This document shows positions 17,121 to 20,000 of a stretch of 20,000 bases of DNA, in pieces (position 1 is the stretch's first letter; each line of letters begins with the position of its first letter). Source of the stretch: Chara braunii (Eukaryota; Streptophyta; Charophyceae; Charales; Characeae); NCBI GenBank assembly GCA_003427395.1, contig BFEA01000097.1, positions 1,439,982-1,459,981 of the forward strand. Reading direction: 5' to 3'. The position numbers were made by a program, and so were the translations under genes. The notes under the pieces are model-generated. The model was not told the origin of the DNA, did not search any database, and saw only the letters and a list, made by a program, of their open reading frames with translations.

Positions 17121-17960
17121 AGTAGATATGGATTCTATTCCTCTTCCCCCCACTGTTCCTTCTTGCCCCTTGTTGCCTCCGCTGAAATGAACCTCCCTGA
17201 TGAGTAGCCTTTTTTCAGCCCCAACCTGGGACAGTCCCTCTTACAGCCGTACTCACCATTAGGTCCTATCATTCCCCCCAAAGTATGACCCGATCAAGCT
17301 GTTGCCCTAATCTGCCACCGCTGGATTATCAGCCCCAGATTAGCGCAATCCCCATCTACTTCCACTCCTAACAGAGCATCACTTCCCACCTTGCGATGCC
17401 CTTATAGAGTTTCAGTTTTCCCCACCTTTCCCACTTACCTTCTCTCATATTCTAATGAAACGCAATCAGAGGAATTTTTTGACAAACCTAACGATGTAGA
17501 TGCTGCTGCTTTTGATGATGATATTGATGATGATGACCCTTGATGTAGATTCAACTTCCCCTCTCCTCCCCTGCCTCTTCCCCCTCTTCCTCTCCTCCTC
17601 TCTTTGTGCTGCCCCCGCTGAGCGGAATCGATATGCAACCAGTTAAATTCCCTCAGCCCCAGCCAGAGAAAGCCATCTCCGCTTCCTTTACTCCCTTGAG
17701 TAATCAGTTCCCTCCACTGATTATCTCAAGCTGCCTGTGCCCTAATCTGCCACCGCTGAGATCTTCCCCAGCCCCAAACTAGAACGCTCCCCCTTGTCTG
17801 CTTGTACTCCCTCGAAGGTTAGCACCTCCTTCCTTGCGCTTCCTTTGTAGAGTAGGGTTCGCCCCTCCTTTAATCCACTTACCTTCTCGCCAGATCTGAC
17901 TCTAAAGCCTGTGAGGAGAAATCAACTAGTTAGATGATAATGACGAAGAATACTAAATAA
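17120..17960. repeat. Two diverged ~437-bp tandem units
   Basis: Pyrimidine-rich blocks recur in the same order: CCCTAATCTGCCACCGCTG at 17305 and 17742, CCACTTACCTTCTC at 17435 and 17875, a GTAGAT-plus-C/T tract at 17124 and 17544, and CCGCTGA at about 17177 and 17613. Offsets are 436-440. Divergence is considerable, so the duplication is old. GAT-rich stretches (17507-17538) lie between blocks. No coding function is visible. Confidence 0.7.
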
Positions 17961-18687
17961 TGATTTATAGACAGATGATGGTGATGATGTCAGAATGACT
18001 CTACAGAAAATTTAGCGAGGGAACCCCTTGGGAAATTGTATTTCAAAAACGGGTGTGAAATTCAATGCCGTAATGATAGATTGGATTTAGAGCAGACACA
18101 AGTTTGCTCTGTGGAAGATGGCGTCCTGCGCTGAAGATAATTAGTAAGAATAATTAATATTGGGGTTTATATTGACGAAGTCAATAATGGTGATGACGTG
18201 GCAAAGATTAATAAATTAATGAATATGTGTCGCAAAAGATGAATGTGAATATGTGTCGCAGAAGATGAACGTGGCAGCTATATTGCTGCTAATGATGATG
18301 AAAACTGGTGATGTTCACATGAAGATGACATAATGGTGCTCCACAACTGGCGATCTTGAAATTCTTGGTGCTCTCGATGAAAAGCCTGCACGAAATACAA
18401 ACAAGAACAAAAAAAACACAGATAAATTTGATGATGATCCTCCAGCTTGACGATATCCTCCCGCTCTGTGTTGAAGCTTTAAATAGGGCAAGCGATCTCC
18501 ACACTTCGGTCTACTTGGGGCTGACTCCACTTTCGTCCACCGACGTAGACATTCGCCAACTCGCAAGAGCTCTCCAGCCTCTTAAGGGCATCAACTATGG
18601 AGTACTTAAGTAGAAGACACCGGGAAAATGTTCAAATAGCAGCCACCACCACTGTTCTTCTTTCTTCTCTATGCCTCAGGCCAGATA
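17961..18687. other. Unassigned AT/GAT-rich sequence
   Basis: Contains a 26-bp imperfect direct repeat with GAATATGTGTCGCA at 18221 and 18247 and scattered GATGAT motifs. No gene recognised. Confidence 0.5.
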
Positions 18688-18708
18688 CCACGTCAGCCTG
18701 TGACGTGG
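18688..18708. promoter_or_regulatory. Palindromic ACGT element pair
   Basis: CCACGTCA (18688-18695) and TGACGTGG (18701-18708) are exact inverse copies separated by 5 bases. Both contain the ACGT core and TGACG half-site bound by plant-type bZIP factors. No gene start is established nearby, so the role is speculative. Confidence 0.3.
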
Positions 18709-18813
18709 CACTGGCCAAGCGCCTCTGGATTCCGCGCGTATGTAAAGCGCTGTCATCTCTCCAATCCACCTCACCACAGAGCCCGCGCACCAGCGCCTCC
18801 CTCACGCCGACAA

Positions 18814-19460
18814 CTTGCGGCATGCCACGTGTCAGACACTATTGCTATACACTTGCTGAGCCAGCGCCTCACCAGCTGTAAGTGGCCAGCGCCCCGCCCC
18901 TCACATGCTGCCAGCGCTTCGCTTCCCACTAGCAGCCAGCGCCAGCGCCCCGCAGCCATGAGGTGCCAGCGCCCCGCCTCCCCCAACCAGCCAGCACCGC
19001 CCCCACCAGCCCAACCAGCCAGCGTCGCCCCGCCTCCCCCAACCAGCCAGCACCGCCCCCACCAGCCCAACCAGCCAGCACCGCCCCCACCAGCGTTCAG
19101 CATAGCGTTGCCCGCCCGCCGCCATTGCCTAGCTGTCCGCCCGCCGCTCAGCGCTAACGTGCGGCCAGCGCCCCGCTTGCGGCATGCCACGTGTCAGACA
19201 CTATTGCTATACACTTGTTGAGCCAGCGCCTCGCCAGCTGTAAGTGGCCAGCGCCCTGCCCCTCACATGCTGCCAGCGCTTCGCTTCCCACTAGCAGCCA
19301 GCGCCTCGCTGCTCGCAGAAAACCAGCGCCCCGCAGCCATGAGGTGCCAGCGCCCCGCCTCCCCCAACCAGCCAGCACCGGCCCCACCAGCTTTCAGCAT
19401 AGCGCTGCCCTCACGCCGCCATCGCCTCTGCCCGTCCGCCGCTCAGCGCTAACGCGTGGC
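18814..19460. repeat. GC-rich 362-bp tandem duplication with minisatellite
   Basis: Unit 1 starts at about 18814 and unit 2 at about 19176, offset 362; long stretches are nearly identical (for example GGCATGCCACGTGTCAGACA at 18819 and 19181). Unit 1 contains a minisatellite (about 18970-19100) built on AACCAGCCAGCACCGCCCCC, which is shorter in unit 2 and explains their length difference. Each unit holds a G-box CACGTG next to the palindrome GTGTCAGACAC. Pro/Ala-rich and Gly/Trp-rich frames on both strands here are composition artefacts. Confidence 0.9.
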
Positions 19461-19821
19461 CAGCGCCCACCCAACCCAATCTTGGCTGGGGTCTACCCTT
19501 GCTGAAGTGGAAGTGTTCCTTGTTGTAGCTCCCCCTCCATCTCCATCCCACCAAGATGAAGAAGACGTGGTCAACTATTATGCAAATATTTGCGCAGTGT
19601 GTGAGGATGGTGAAATCAAAAGTGAGACGAGCCATATGTTGGATATCATGTGGGAGCTAGAGGAGGGACCGGATCCCCAGCTCGCAGCCTACATCCATTG
19701 GACACGGGCGGATGACATGATGGGAGAGAGTAAAGACCTCCTCACAACGGGTCGCGATCTACGCAACCTGTTGGAGGCAAGGCAGGGGAGGGGCAAGATG
19801 GGCGAGAGGATTGATCGATAG
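19453..19821 (+). CDS. Acidic ORF, possible internal exon, unknown function
   Basis: Open from just after a TAA at 19450 to a TAG at 19819-19821. There is no ATG in the first 60 codons (the first in-frame Met is in SHMLDIMWELEEG, near 19638), so if real it is an internal exon or starts at that Met. Composition looks protein-like, unlike the neighbouring repeat frames: PSPSHQDEEDVVNYYANIC, AVCEDGEIKSETSHMLDI and ADDMMGESKDLLTTGRDLRN. I recognise no domain. The same frame stays open after the TAG to the window edge with a D/N/G/R-rich sequence. Either a single nonsense mutation broke a longer ORF, or the 3' part is unrelated low-complexity sequence. Confidence 0.35.
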   Translation, partial: RVASAHPTQSWLGSTLAEVEVFLVVAPPPSPSHQDEEDVVNYYANICAVCEDGEIKSETSHMLDIMWELEEGPDPQLAAYIHWTRADDMMGESKDLLTTGRDLRNLLEARQGRGKMGERIDR

Positions 19822-20000
19822 AGAGGAGGACAATCATGATGACGGACGGGGAGGGAATGACAAAGGTGATGGGGTCGAGGAAGGTAACTGCGGCGAAAGC
19901 ATCAACAAGAACTACAACAGTAACGACAACAACAACAGGCAGGGGAGGACGCGAGATGGGCGAGAAGGACGACAGATTGGACGATGGAGCGGAGGACAAT
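19781..20000 (+). repeat. Diverged direct repeat, offset 157 bp, with (AAC)n
   Basis: GGCAGGGGAGG...GATGGGCGAGA...GAGGACAAT occurs at 19781-19834 and again at 19938-20000, cut by the window end. Between them is an AAC-rich tract (19904-19937). Confidence 0.7.

Noticed and set aside
18771-19221. Pro/Ala-rich (plus) and Gly/Trp-rich (minus) frames of up to 173 codons
   Set aside because: Products of the GC-rich tandem repeat; open on both strands with repeat-driven composition.
16398-19575. AGATGAAGAAGACG shared by 16400 and 19553, as if the poly(A) retroposon had inserted in a paralogue of the 19453 ORF
   Set aside because: Sequence on the upstream side is not similar, and a 15-base purine-rich match can arise by chance.
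1-20000. CRISPR array, phage or bacterial operon
   Set aside because: No regularly spaced repeats with unique spacers, no compact gene arrangement and no ribosome-binding pattern; the sequence is eukaryotic.

Overview
This is a gene-poor, repeat-dense stretch of a eukaryotic nuclear genome. Long GA, TG and TA microsatellites, poly(T)/poly(A) tails, decayed Ty3/gypsy coding sequence, U2 and U6 snRNA pseudogenes, tRNA-headed SINE copies and nested short transposons rule out a bacterial or organellar origin. The gag and RT wording looks to me like elements of charophyte (streptophyte) algae such as Chara; that is an inference from memory, not a search result. I see no intact conserved host gene.

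Layout. 1-3600: microsatellites, a four-copy 29-bp degenerate repeat (635-745), a split U2 snRNA-like sequence (2218-2229 and 2443-2509), a retroposon 3' tail on the minus strand (2679-2775), and a 118-nt hairpin with a perfect 21-bp stem base (3379-3496) downstream of a TATA-like box. 3611-5614: about 2 kb with nothing I recognise. 5615-11215: a broken Ty3/gypsy-type retrotransposon on the plus strand (gag with CCHC knuckle, retropepsin, reverse transcriptase), cut by a 111-bp hairpin MITE (5696-5806), by 40- and 50-bp tandem duplications, and by a 2,140-bp element (7990-10129) inserted precisely at a TTAA in the protease region. That insertion holds 63-bp repeat arrays and a possible two-exon ORF with well-formed splice signals.

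11208-11890: a 53-bp triplicate followed by a minus-strand cluster of snRNA-derived sequence (U6, U6, U2). 11886-12500 and 14478-14985: two copies of one tRNA-headed SINE family. The first carries a 157-bp TTAA-flanked MITE whose ends match the 2.1-kb insertion; the second lacks it. 15350-15870: more ends of the TTAA family, two of them back to back, and a second copy of the hairpin MITE family. 16415-16519: a retroposon 3' end with a 22-nt tail.

16520-18690: GAT-rich and pyrimidine-rich DNA containing two ~437-bp tandem units. 18814-19460: a GC-rich 362-bp tandem duplication with an internal minisatellite. 19453-20000: an acidic then Asp/Asn/Arg-rich open frame broken by one TAG, the best remaining candidate for host coding sequence.

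The window reads as a record of nested insertions: gypsy element first, TTAA element and hairpin MITE into it; SINE first, TTAA MITE into it. The most novel items are the TTAA-specific transposon family, the snRNA-derived cluster, and the split U2-like sequence.
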